DNA from: CAZEFK01 sp964511405
GTDB lineage: Bacteria > Pseudomonadota > Alphaproteobacteria > Elsterales > Elsteraceae
Assembly: GCA_964511405.1 (NCBI GenBank)
Contig: CAZEFK010000199.1
Span: 1 to 13,155 of the forward strand
Direction: 5' to 3'
DNA length: 13,155 nt
Positions 1 to 6,308 of this stretch are shown piece after piece (the stretch's first letter is position 1; the number at the start of each line of letters is the position of its first letter). Both the position numbers and the translations under genes were made by a program. The notes beneath the pieces are model-generated. The model ran no database searches and had not been told where the DNA came from. It saw nothing but the letters and a program-made list of their open reading frames with translations.

Positions 1-2804
1 ACCACTTCTTCACCTATGGCTTCGCCGAGAACCGGACCTTCGCCGGGGTCTCGGCCGGGCAGGTGAAGGCCGCCTACAACGGCTATACGCTGCAGGCAGC
101 CGAAGCGGCCTATCTCAAGGCCAACCCCGACGTGCAGGTGGCGTTCGACGGCGGCGGCGCCATCGCCCACTTCCAGGCCTATGGCGCCGCCGAAGGCCGC
201 AGCTTTGCCGGCCGCACCCTGGCGTCGGTGCCGGCGGCCCCGCAGGCCGAGGCGCAGTACCTGGCCGCCAACCCAACGGCTGCGGCCGAGGTCGCCAGCG
301 GCGCCTACCAGACTGCGTTCGACCAGTGGCTGCACCAGGGTATCGCCACCGGCGCCACCTACAACGGCTACACGGGCACCAGCGCGCAGTACGCCTATTT
401 GGCGGCCAATCCCGACGTCAAGCAGGCCGACGAGCATGCCTATGCGCTGTGGCATTTCCAGCAGTTCGGGGCGGCCGACAATCGGTCGCTGGCCGGGGTG
501 TTGAGCATCGTGGCACAGGGAACGCCGAACAAGGCCGATGTCGCCTATTTGGCAGCGAACTCGACAGCGCTGGCCGCGGTGGCCTCGGGTCAGTACGCGA
601 GCGGACTGCAGCACTGGTTGGCGCAAGGGGCGGCGCAGGGGCTGACCTACAACGGCTATACGCTGCAACAGGCGCAACTCGCCTATCTGCAAGGCAATGG
701 TGATTTGCTCCTGACCTACGTTGGGCCGCTGGCGCTCCAGCAAGCCAACACTAACGGCCGGGTCGACGGCCACAGCTTCGCCAGTGTCAACCTTGGCGCC
801 GCCCCGACCAACAGCCAGAGCCCTGATCTCGCTTACCTGTTGGCGAATCCATCGGCCGCGTCGGATGTCGCGGCTGGCAAGTACCGATCCGGCCTGGATC
901 AGTGGCTGCACGCAGGCGGCGCAAACGGCGTGAGCTATAACGGCCAAAGTCTGGCTCAGGCTGAAACAGCTTACGTAGTGGCGAACCAAGATCTGCTAGC
1001 GGCGTTCGGGCCGGCAAGGGCTCTCAGCCATTATCTTGGCACCGGCGCCTCTGAAGGTCGCGGTTTCGCCGGCATCACAGCCACCACCCTTCGCGTCAGC
1101 CCACCTCTCGCTCAATCTGTTCCGGCGTCTCCGCCGCCTCCCCCTTCGTCTTCACCCCCAACCACCTCTGGTTCCGGCTCCGGCTCGACATCCGGCGTCA
1201 CCAGCACGACATCAGGTCTGGGCTCTGCGCAGCAGGCCGATGCAGCGTACCTCGCGGCCAACCCGAACGTAGAGGCCGATGTCAGTCAGGGAAAATATCT
1301 CAGCGGATTCGATGAATGGATTAAAGAAGGTGCGGCGCAGGGTCTCGCGTACAATGGATTTACTGCGCAGTCCGCTGGTGCGGCGTACCTGAAGGAGTAC
1401 AGTGATGTACGTCAAAGCCTTGAAGACTCATATTGGCAAGTCGCGATTGACCATTTTAAGAGTACTGGAAAATCTGAGGGTCGAATGTTCGCCGGAATCG
1501 GTTCATTTTCACCCGACGCTGACCAATCGGCGTTGGCGACCTGGCTCGCCGGAGCTGCTGCTTCCGGTGAAACATTCAATGGATTCACACTGGCGCAGGC
1601 AGCAGTTCAATATCTTAAGGCCTATCCAGACGTAGCCGAGTCAGGTCTGTCGCTTTTGGCGTTCGACCACTTTGCCATTACCGGCGCCGCCGAATCTCGC
1701 GACTTCGCCGGCCTGCAGGCAGCCGATTTGAAACATTTAAATTATACCAGCAGCAGTAATGCTCCGTTCCTGCGGCCGTCTCCGAGCGGAGAATGGGACG
1801 TAATATTCGCTTTTTCCGAACCTGAACGAACTCTGGGTGGCGACAATAGTGAGGCCGACGTGAGCGAGTTGTATACTCCAGTCGGGTACTACAACGGATC
1901 ACTTGGAGTGACTTTGTATGATCGCTCGGATCTACCCGCTGACGCTGTTGTAATGTCAAGCCGTGCGGGCAACGATACGACCCCATTTCAAGACGCAGAA
2001 CTTTTGCCAGACGGTGCAATAATCAGCACAGATCCCAAATATGAACTACTTATCATGAATCCCGGCCTCGGTAAGTCGCTCGACCAAGACATATTGAATC
2101 CCACGCTGCCACCAGATGAGGCGCTTGCTGGAGCAGCTAGGGGTGGAGGGGGAACGAACCCAGGCGGCAAGTCGCCCCCGGGCGGGTCAAAACCCGGCGG
2201 CAGCACACAGAAAAAGGGCAACTCCCCTTGGGATGACCTTAAAGAAATGTTTACTAACCCAGATAAATATGAAGGAGCGGACGTCAAAACGGAATCTACC
2301 GATGAGAAGGGGCGTCATGCTTTTGTGGACACGTTTTCGTTTAACGATGCGATCACGGGCGGCACTCATACCAAAACGACGACCTCATACACGCATATAG
2401 ATCTGGAAACTGGGAATGTGGTAACTTATAAAGAAGTTGTGCAAGAAGATACTGTTACTGAGCGTGGTTTTAAGGGAACATTGACTGACACTCACATAGA
2501 AGTGAAGACTACGTCTCCATATGGCCAGGTAACCACGGAACAAGTTCACGTCGAAACCACTCAAGCCATCGCGAATTCTGTGAAAGGACATGCGATACCG
2601 GGTTACCTGCAGCCAATGTTTGAACCGAAAAACGTCATTGAACTTGAGTTTTCCGTGACGACGGAAGGTCCGCCAAGAACAGGGGAGTTTTCAAATGGCA
2701 CGGCCTCCCAAACAGCCGTCGATGCGGATGCCGCCGCTAAAGCTGCAGCCGTGGAGGCCGCAGCACGGTCCGAAGCGGAGGCGGATGGTCTTGGGGTATA
2801 TTAG
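1..2804 (+). CDS. Large composite-repeat protein, 5' end outside window, unknown C-terminal region
   Basis: The frame is open from base 3 and already encodes a repeat end (HFFTYGFAENRTFAG) before the first possible start (GTG at 63), so the true N-terminus lies upstream. Numbering from GTG 63 gives 913 residues. Residues 5-550 hold tandem composite repeats with period near 96. Residues about 355-390 are a Pro/Ser/Gly linker and 690-718 a Gly/Pro hinge. Residues 719-880 are Thr/Val/Glu-rich and probably beta-stranded, and 885-905 are an Ala-rich helix. The YL..NPDV...HF...G..EGR unit resembles repeats in alphaproteobacterial RTX-type exported proteins (family knowledge), but I see no RTX nonapeptides, membrane segment or enzyme motif. 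Base composition changes inside the gene: early repeats are very GC-rich, and from about 1220 to 2690 the DNA is much poorer in GC. A surface or secreted protein is my inference; function is unknown. Confidence 0.85.
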   Translation, partial: HFFTYGFAENRTFAGVSAGQVKAAYNGYTLQAAEAAYLKANPDVQVAFDGGGAIAHFQAYGAAEGRSFAGRTLASVPAAPQAEAQYLAANPTAAAEVASGAYQTAFDQWLHQGIATGATYNGYTGTSAQYAYLAANPDVKQADEHAYALWHFQQFGAADNRSLAGVLSIVAQGTPNKADVAYLAANSTALAAVASGQYASGLQHWLAQGAAQGLTYNGYTLQQAQLAYLQGNGDLLLTYVGPLALQQANTNGRVDGHSFASVNLGAAPTNSQSPDLAYLLANPSAASDVAAGKYRSGLDQWLHAGGANGVSYNGQSLAQAETAYVVANQDLLAAFGPARALSHYLGTGASEGRGFAGITATTLRVSPPLAQSVPASPPPPPSSSPPTTSGSGSGSTSGVTSTTSGLGSAQQADAAYLAANPNVEADVSQGKYLSGFDEWIKEGAAQGLAYNGFTAQSAGAAYLKEYSDVRQSLEDSYWQVAIDHFKSTGKSEGRMFAGIGSFSPDADQSALATWLAGAAASGETFNGFTLAQAAVQYLKAYPDVAESGLSLLAFDHFAITGAAESRDFAGLQAADLKHLNYTSSSNAPFLRPSPSGEWDVIFAFSEPERTLGGDNSEADVSELYTPVGYYNGSLGVTLYDRSDLPADAVVMSSRAGNDTTPFQDAELLPDGAIISTDPKYELLIMNPGLGKSLDQDILNPTLPPDEALAGAARGGGGTNPGGKSPPGGSKPGGSTQKKGNSPWDDLKEMFTNPDKYEGADVKTESTDEKGRHAFVDTFSFNDAITGGTHTKTTTSYTHIDLETGNVVTYKEVVQEDTVTERGFKGTLTDTHIEVKTTSPYGQVTTEQVHVETTQAIANSVKGHAIPGYLQPMFEPKNVIELEFSVTTEGPPRTGEFSNGTASQTAVDADAAAKAAAVEAAARSEAEADGLGVY
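3..1712 (+). repeat. Tandem 96-residue (288-bp) composite protein repeats
   Basis: Unit A begins with YNGYT/YNGFT at bases 75, 360, 648, 936, 1350 and 1575, runs through YL..NPDV and HF..(Y/F)G and ends EGR.FAG. Unit B (AYLAANP..A..VASG.Y..GFDQWL..GAA.G) lies between A units. The first four A starts are 285, 288 and 288 bp apart. The fifth is displaced by a Pro/Ser/Gly linker of about 50 residues, and the B unit before the sixth A is shortened. The first three copies are GC-rich and the last two are not, so the copies have diverged in composition as well as in residues. A partial A unit (3-47) shows that the array continues upstream. Confidence 0.85.
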
Positions 2805-2868
2805 CGCGCTGTCCTACACGAGATTCACCGAGGCGCCGAAGCGAGAATCTGCTGCGACGGCGCGACCG

Positions 2869-3207
2869 ATGAGCATCGGGCTCGGAGCCGGCGATCGTGT
2901 GCGGTTGACCGCGATCGTCGGCGACCCCCAATCGCCCGCGCAGGGTTGTGCTGTGGACTCGGATCATTCTGCTATAAGACGGGGGCTGGCGGTACTGCCG
3001 ATCGTACTGGCGCCGGTTCGGCGGCATACCGTCGTCAACGGCAATTCGCGGAGGAGGCGGTGCGATGGGCTGCTCCGGGATGAGGCGCATCCTGTGGCGG
3101 CACCGACCTATTCGGGTCGAGACGGCGGCCGGGATCCGGCGATGACCTGCTCGCCGCATGTGGTCACCCATTGGACGGCGCGCGCGATGGCGGCCCTGAA
3201 GTTATGC
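2869..3207 (+). pseudogene. Decayed IS630-family transposase fragment (N-terminal part)
   Basis: Three frames contain successive pieces of an IS630-type transposase N-terminus. Frame 1 gives MSIGLGAGDRVRLTAIVGD and SPAQ (2869-2943). Frame 2 gives VLWTRIILL (2948-2974), then a stop. Frame 3 gives GGTADRTG (2988-3011) and QRQFAEEAV (3036-3062). Frame 1 resumes with DGLLRDEAHP (3064-3093) and THWTARAMA (3166-3192). In intact relatives these read IGLSAADR.RLEAIV...SPQ, VWRARIILLTADG.GT.EI..RTG, WQERF.EEGVDGLLRDKTRP and THWTARAMA, which are parts of the helix-turn-helix half (recalled family pattern). The single extra base at 3063 explains one frame change. The catalytic DDE half is absent and I found no clear terminal inverted repeats. 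It is not functional. Confidence 0.78.
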
Positions 3208-3225
3208 TGAAAAGCAGCGAATGCG

Positions 3226-3233
3226 AAGGAGGG
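3226..3233 (+). promoter_or_regulatory. Shine-Dalgarno that decides the Sel1-gene start
   Basis: AAGGAGGG lies 5 bases before the ATG at 3239. An upstream in-frame ATG at 3221 has no comparable site and would place the SD inside the coding region. Starting at 3239 also gives a clean signal peptide. Confidence 0.8.
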
Positions 3234-3238
3234 CGGGG

Positions 3239-4258
3239 ATGAAGAATATAACATACCTGAAATTTGCTTTCGTGCTATTTTCAGTAATATTTCTATATAG
3301 TCGAGCGTCTACGGCCGACAGTGCAGACTTTTGGCATTCAGAACTTAGCGATAGACTTATAGAACATAATAAACAAGCCGCCGACTCTGGAGATGTTGCT
3401 GCTCAATATACATTGGGGAGAATATATGAAAGCGGCGCATTGGTACCACAAGATCTTTTCGTCGCGAAGCTTTGGTACGAACAGGCGGCGCGGGCAGGAC
3501 ATGCCGGCGCACAGTACGCGCTGGGCCAGATGTACGATTATGGCAAGGGAGAGCGGGTTGACAAAGAGATAGCTGCGTTCTGGTATAATCAAGCGGCCAA
3601 TAAGGGATATGCGAAAGCGCAAAACCGATTGGGCGAGATGTACGAACGCGGTGAAGGTGTGATTCAAAATTATAGTCGCGCCGCAGAATGGTATGAAAGA
3701 TCGTCGGAACAAGGTGAAATAACGGCAGAACGGAACCTCGGGCGTTTGTACATACTGGAAAAGGGTGTGTCGAAAAACGAGCAAGCTGCAGTAGGATTGT
3801 TTGCTCGTGCTGCCGATGGCGGAGATAGGCAGGCTCAATATTACATTGGATGGGCATATCTTCACGGAGCCTCCATAGAAAAAGACCCGTCAAAAGCGAT
3901 TCATTATATCAAGTTGAGTGCCGACCAAGGATATCCGAAAGCCCAATTCCAGATGGGAGAATTCTACGAACATGGCATCTCGGTACAAAAGAATATGACC
4001 CTCGCTCAGGTTTGGTTTCGTCGGGCAGCTTCAAACGGAGATGCAGATGCGGCATTTCGTCTTGGTGAAATGTATGAGCAGGGATCGCCAGTGCCGCAAA
4101 ATAATGCGTACGCATATATGTGGTTTAGTCGTGCGGCAAAGGCTGCGGAGCCGAATAAACGTGTGTTGATAATTGATCGCCTCAATCAGCTCTCTCATAG
4201 AATGACAGAGTCGGAAGTCAAATCTGGAGAAGAGCTCATAAATTCATATCGACCCTGA
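3239..4258 (+). CDS. Exported Sel1-repeat (TPR-like) protein
   Basis: The product has 339 residues. Residues 1-28 (MKNITYLKFAFVLFSVIF plus a short polar stretch ending STA) look like a Sec signal peptide with cleavage before DSADF, so the protein is probably periplasmic. Residues about 49-310 form seven 36-residue Sel1-like repeats, each with the pattern G...AQ..LG.MY..G.GV.(Q/K)N...A..WY..AA..G. A short charged tail follows. Sel1 repeats are alpha-alpha solenoids that scaffold protein contacts, so no enzymatic role is suggested. The gene is much less GC-rich than the genes downstream and uses codons such as ATA and AGA freely, unlike its neighbours, which suggests transfer. It follows the IS630 remnant and ends 81 bp from the convergent gene. 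Sel1 proteins include secretion-linked adaptors and some immunity proteins; which applies here is unknown. Confidence 0.88.
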   Translation: MKNITYLKFAFVLFSVIFLYSRASTADSADFWHSELSDRLIEHNKQAADSGDVAAQYTLGRIYESGALVPQDLFVAKLWYEQAARAGHAGAQYALGQMYDYGKGERVDKEIAAFWYNQAANKGYAKAQNRLGEMYERGEGVIQNYSRAAEWYERSSEQGEITAERNLGRLYILEKGVSKNEQAAVGLFARAADGGDRQAQYYIGWAYLHGASIEKDPSKAIHYIKLSADQGYPKAQFQMGEFYEHGISVQKNMTLAQVWFRRAASNGDADAAFRLGEMYEQGSPVPQNNAYAYMWFSRAAKAAEPNKRVLIIDRLNQLSHRMTESEVKSGEELINSYRP

Positions 4259-4339
4259 TCGAGAGCACCGCCGCCTGACACACAGCACCGCTGCCGGAGC
4301 AGCCAGCAGCGCCGCACGAGGGATCCGCACCAACCCACG

Positions 4340-4891
4340 CTACCCGCCCGTCACTGCCAGCCGCAGTCCCAGGGCCTGGACGAGCGCGGCGGCCGACGCC
4401 AGCGTGCGCTGGTGGTCGGGGCTCAGCTCAGCGCCGCCCAGACCGGGGCAGCGGGCGACGGTGTCGAGCGCCCGCTCGGCCAGCGCCGGGTCGGCCGCAC
4501 CGAACGCGGCCGTCAGGTAGGCGGCGACGTCGGCCGGGGTCCGCAGCGCCGTGGCGCCGTCGAACGGCAGCACCGGTCCGCAGTCGAGGCCGCGCGCCAG
4601 CTTCTGGGCGGTGCGCAGGTCCTGGCCGCGGGTGCGGGGGTCGGTGCCGGCCACCAGCACCACGGTTCGGCCGCCGTCGCGCGCGAGGTAGAGGCGGGCC
4701 GCATCCCCGGCCGGCGTAACATGGACGGCGTCGGCGGCCGGCTCGGCGCCGCCGCCCAGCGCCAGCCGGTCCAGCGCGATCAGCACCGCGATCCGCGTTC
4801 GCCGGTCCACCAGGTCCCCGAACCACGCGGCGAACGCCGCCGTCTGTTCGATCGCCGTCTGTTCGATCGCCGTCTGCCCGATCTCCGTCAT
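4340..4891 (-). CDS. Fused HigB/RelE-like toxin and HigA-like antitoxin, HTH deleted
   Basis: The product has 183 residues, starting at ATG 4889-4891 behind GGAGG (CAGG spacer); a longer upstream frame would run over the EncFtn start. Residues 17-102 match the phage-derived Gp49/HigB toxin pattern: QTAAFAAWFGDLVDRRTRI, L.RLALG, AARLYLARDGGRTVVLVAGTD, R..DL..AQKLARG. Residues 108-183 match its usual antitoxin partner: LPFD...LRTPADVAAYL, ADPALAERALDTVAR, LVQALGLRLAV. In the usual locus these are two overlapping genes, toxin first; here they are one frame. The antitoxin's HTH segment, expected between DTVAR..G and TLA..., is replaced by a short GLGGAELSPDHQR stretch. The toxin's usual GGDK loop reads AGTDPRTRG. 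Divergent from EncFtn by 81 bp. It may be inactive or a repurposed remnant. The assignment rests on remembered family patterns. Confidence 0.68.
   Translation of the reverse strand: MTEIGQTAIEQTAIEQTAAFAAWFGDLVDRRTRIAVLIALDRLALGGGAEPAADAVHVTPAGDAARLYLARDGGRTVVLVAGTDPRTRGQDLRTAQKLARGLDCGPVLPFDGATALRTPADVAAYLTAAFGAADPALAERALDTVARCPGLGGAELSPDHQRTLASAAALVQALGLRLAVTGG
4841..4885 (-). repeat. 15-bp tandem repeat in the 5' end of the toxin-antitoxin fusion gene
   Basis: CGTCTGTTCGATCGC occurs twice exactly (4841-4855, 4856-4870). A third copy at 4871-4885 has three mismatches. On the minus strand it encodes the repeated QTAIE/QTAIE segment near the N-terminus (residues 3-18). Homologues of this toxin type usually have a single such segment before the F..WF motif, so this looks like an in-frame slippage expansion. 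Confidence 0.85.
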
Positions 4892-4972
4892 CCTGCCTCC
4901 GGACCTCGCCGCTTGAGGAACCCCGCGCGCGCCAGCCCGTTCTGACCGGCGCCCACCCTCTGTCGCGAGCCC

Positions 4973-5362
4973 ATGCCGATGTCCAGCGAATCCCTGCATG
5001 TGCCGCCGGCGCGGCTGTCGGACGAGGCGCGGCTGCTGCATTACGCCATCACCTCGCTGCGCGAGGAGCTGGATGCCGTCGACTGGTACCGCCAGCGCGC
5101 CGACGACACCGAAGACGGCGAGCTGCGCGCCATCCTGCTGCACAACATGCGCGAGGAGATGGAGCATGCGGCCATGCTGATCGAATGGCTGCGCCGCAAC
5201 AGCACCGACTTCGGCGGCCGGCTCAAGACCTATCTGTTTACCCAGGGCGCCCTGACCGAGATCGAGGCCGCGGCCGAGGGCGGCGGCGCCCCCGCCGCGC
5301 CCCCGGCGGAGGCCGGCGACGATCCGTGCTGCCGCTTCACCATCGGCAGCCTGAAGGGATAA
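4973..5362 (+). CDS. encFtn: Encapsulated ferritin-like protein (EncFtn), encapsulin cargo
   Basis: The product has 129 residues. It is a two-helix ferritin-like ferroxidase that dimerises to form the di-iron centre, assembles into an annular decamer and oxidises Fe(II) inside an encapsulin shell (family knowledge). Helix 1 carries LREELDAVDWY with E31, E32, D37 and W38. Helix 2 carries REEMEHAAM with E61, E62 and H65. Numbered this way, E32, E62 and H65 coincide with the ferroxidase residues of the R. rubrum protein as I recall them, while the entry-site position 34 is Asp rather than Glu. An Ala/Pro-rich linker (about 98-116) leads to the loading peptide FTIGSLKG at the extreme C-terminus, directly preceded by DDPCCR. 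The encapsulin gene starts 5 bp after the stop. No strong SD is visible before ATG 4973; ATG 4979 is an alternative start. Confidence 0.93.
   Translation: MPMSSESLHVPPARLSDEARLLHYAITSLREELDAVDWYRQRADDTEDGELRAILLHNMREEMEHAAMLIEWLRRNSTDFGGRLKTYLFTQGALTEIEAAAEGGGAPAAPPAEAGDDPCCRFTIGSLKG
5354..5359 (+). promoter_or_regulatory. Shine-Dalgarno of the encapsulin gene inside the EncFtn loading-peptide codons
   Basis: AAGGGA spans the last two sense codons (Lys-Gly) of EncFtn, 8 bases before the encapsulin ATG at 5368. Its place inside the upstream reading frame suggests translational coupling of cargo and shell. Confidence 0.6.
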
Positions 5363-5367
5363 GCGCC

Positions 5368-6198
5368 ATGGACACGCTCAACCGCGGCCAGGCGCCGTTC
5401 TCGGCCAAGCTGTGGCAGGCCGTCGACCATGCCGCCGTCGAGGCGGCGCGGCGGCGGCTCACCGTCCGCCGCTATCTCGATGTCGAGGGCCCGTTCGGGG
5501 TCGGCCTGACCGCCATCGAGGTCGGCAACGACGATTATTGCCGGCAGCCGGGCGCCGACGAGGCCGGCGGCATCCTGAGCCGGGTGGTGCCGGTGCCCAT
5601 GCTGCGGCGCAGCTTCCGGCTCAGCGTCCGCCGCGTCGCCGCCTTCGACCAGAACGGCCAGCCCCTGGACCTCAGCCCGGTCGAGGACGCGGCCGAGGCC
5701 GTGGCCGACCGCGAGGAAGACTATCTCTATCGCGGCCAGCCCGACTTCGGGCTGGTCGGCCTCACCAACGCCCACGGCCGCCAGCACCTGGCGGGCGGCA
5801 ACTGGGCCGATATCGACCGCGCCCTGGCCGACGCGCTGGCGGCCGCCACCCGCCTCGACCAGGCCGGCTTCCGCGGGCCCTATGCGCTGGCGCTGTCGCC
5901 GCCGCTCTATAACGGCCTGTTCCGCCTCTATCCCGGCACCGACGTGCTGCAGCTGGAGCATCTGCGCCGCCTGGCCACGCTCGGCATCCACAAGGCGGCG
6001 ATCGACGGCGCCGTCCTGGTCGACGCCCGCGCCGGCGTGCTGATCGTCGGCCAGGACCTGATGACCGGCTACATCAACCAGGATGGCGTCCATCACCATC
6101 TGTTCGTGACCGAAAGCCTGGTCCTGCGCGTCGACGAGCCGACCGCGATCTGCACCATCGCGGCGACCACAGACTTGGCCCCCAAGGCCGCGGGTTAG
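5368..6198 (+). CDS. enc: Family 1 encapsulin shell protein (HK97 fold)
   Basis: The product has 276 residues, normal for family 1 encapsulins. These proteins self-assemble into icosahedral protein cages that enclose cargo through its C-terminal peptide; here the cargo is EncFtn, so the likely role is iron storage and protection from Fe(II)-driven oxidation. Recognisable family stretches are the N-terminal arm PFSAKLWQAVDHAA that forms the cargo-binding groove, RRYLDVEGPFGVGLTAIEVG, the RRSFRLSVRRVAAFDQ segment that begins the E-loop, EDYLYRGQPDFGLVGLTN, ALALSPPLYNGLFRL, GAVLVDARAGVLIVGQDLMTGY (P/A-domain core) and the C-terminal strand TESLVLRVDEPTAICTI. All expected parts are present and in order. 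The last eleven residues extend a little past the usual end. It is co-transcribed with EncFtn by position. Confidence 0.93.
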   Translation: MDTLNRGQAPFSAKLWQAVDHAAVEAARRRLTVRRYLDVEGPFGVGLTAIEVGNDDYCRQPGADEAGGILSRVVPVPMLRRSFRLSVRRVAAFDQNGQPLDLSPVEDAAEAVADREEDYLYRGQPDFGLVGLTNAHGRQHLAGGNWADIDRALADALAAATRLDQAGFRGPYALALSPPLYNGLFRLYPGTDVLQLEHLRRLATLGIHKAAIDGAVLVDARAGVLIVGQDLMTGYINQDGVHHHLFVTESLVLRVDEPTAICTIAATTDLAPKAAG

Positions 6199-6230
6199 GC
6201 GCGGAACAGGTACTTACCGGCTCCCGTTCC

Positions 6231-6271
6231 CTGGCTGCTTCGGAACCCCTGAGGGTTCCCATGTCAGCCAG
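6231..6271 (+). promoter_or_regulatory. Two-tier hairpin between encapsulin and the glycosyltransferase gene
   Basis: The inner stem is GGAACCC (6242-6248) with GGGTTCC (6253-6259), loop CTGA. The outer stem is CTGGCTG (6231-6237) with CAGCCAG (6265-6271). Both are perfect 7-bp stems on one axis. The base of the outer stem is 1 base from the GGAG site of the next gene, so it could gate translation. There is no T-run, so it is a poor intrinsic terminator. GGAAC at 6203-6207 could also pair with GTTCC at 6226-6230, and that GTTCC could instead pair with GGAAC at 6242-6246, which leaves room for alternative folds. Confidence 0.55.
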
Positions 6272-6308
6272 CGGAGCGGCGCCATTCACTTCGTCATCTT
6301 CGGCCTGA
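6261..6308 (+). other. Possible 15-codon leader ORF overlapping the glycosyltransferase start
   Basis: ATG 6261 follows GAGGG (6251-6255) by 5 bases and encodes MSASGAAPFTSSSSA, stopping at TGA 6306-6308. This overlaps the start of the CgeB-like frame in the minus-one register. It could be a leader peptide. It could also be the original start of the glycosyltransferase, now out of frame by one base. Only the ORF and the SD-like site are seen. Confidence 0.3.
6273..6276 (+). promoter_or_regulatory. Shine-Dalgarno supporting an ATT start
   Basis: GGAG lies 7 bases before ATT 6284, the first codon of the conserved N-terminal motif of the glycosyltransferase. No ATG, GTG or TTG exists in that frame between the encapsulin stop and 6284. 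Confidence 0.5.

Noticed and set aside
63..2804. RTX calcium-binding nonapeptides or a type I secretion signal in the repeat protein
   Set aside because: No GGxGxDxUx repeats are present, and the Ala-rich C-terminal end is not a convincing type I signal.
2695..3210. 171-residue plus-strand ORF overlapping the end of the repeat gene and running through the gap to the Sel1 gene
   Set aside because: Its first part is an out-of-frame reading of the repeat gene and its second part contains only one of three frames of the decayed IS630 transposase. It is not a gene in its own right.
4281..4310. Possible terminator between the convergent Sel1 and toxin-antitoxin-like genes (GCTGC, loop CGGA, GCAGC at 4290-4303)
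   Set aside because: Only a 5-bp stem with no T-run on either strand, which is expected by chance in this composition.
4892..4972. Iron-responsive operator (Fur or Irr box) in the divergent gap before encFtn
   Set aside because: I looked for AT-rich dyad elements and saw none. The gap is GC-rich throughout and no promoter boxes can be supported.
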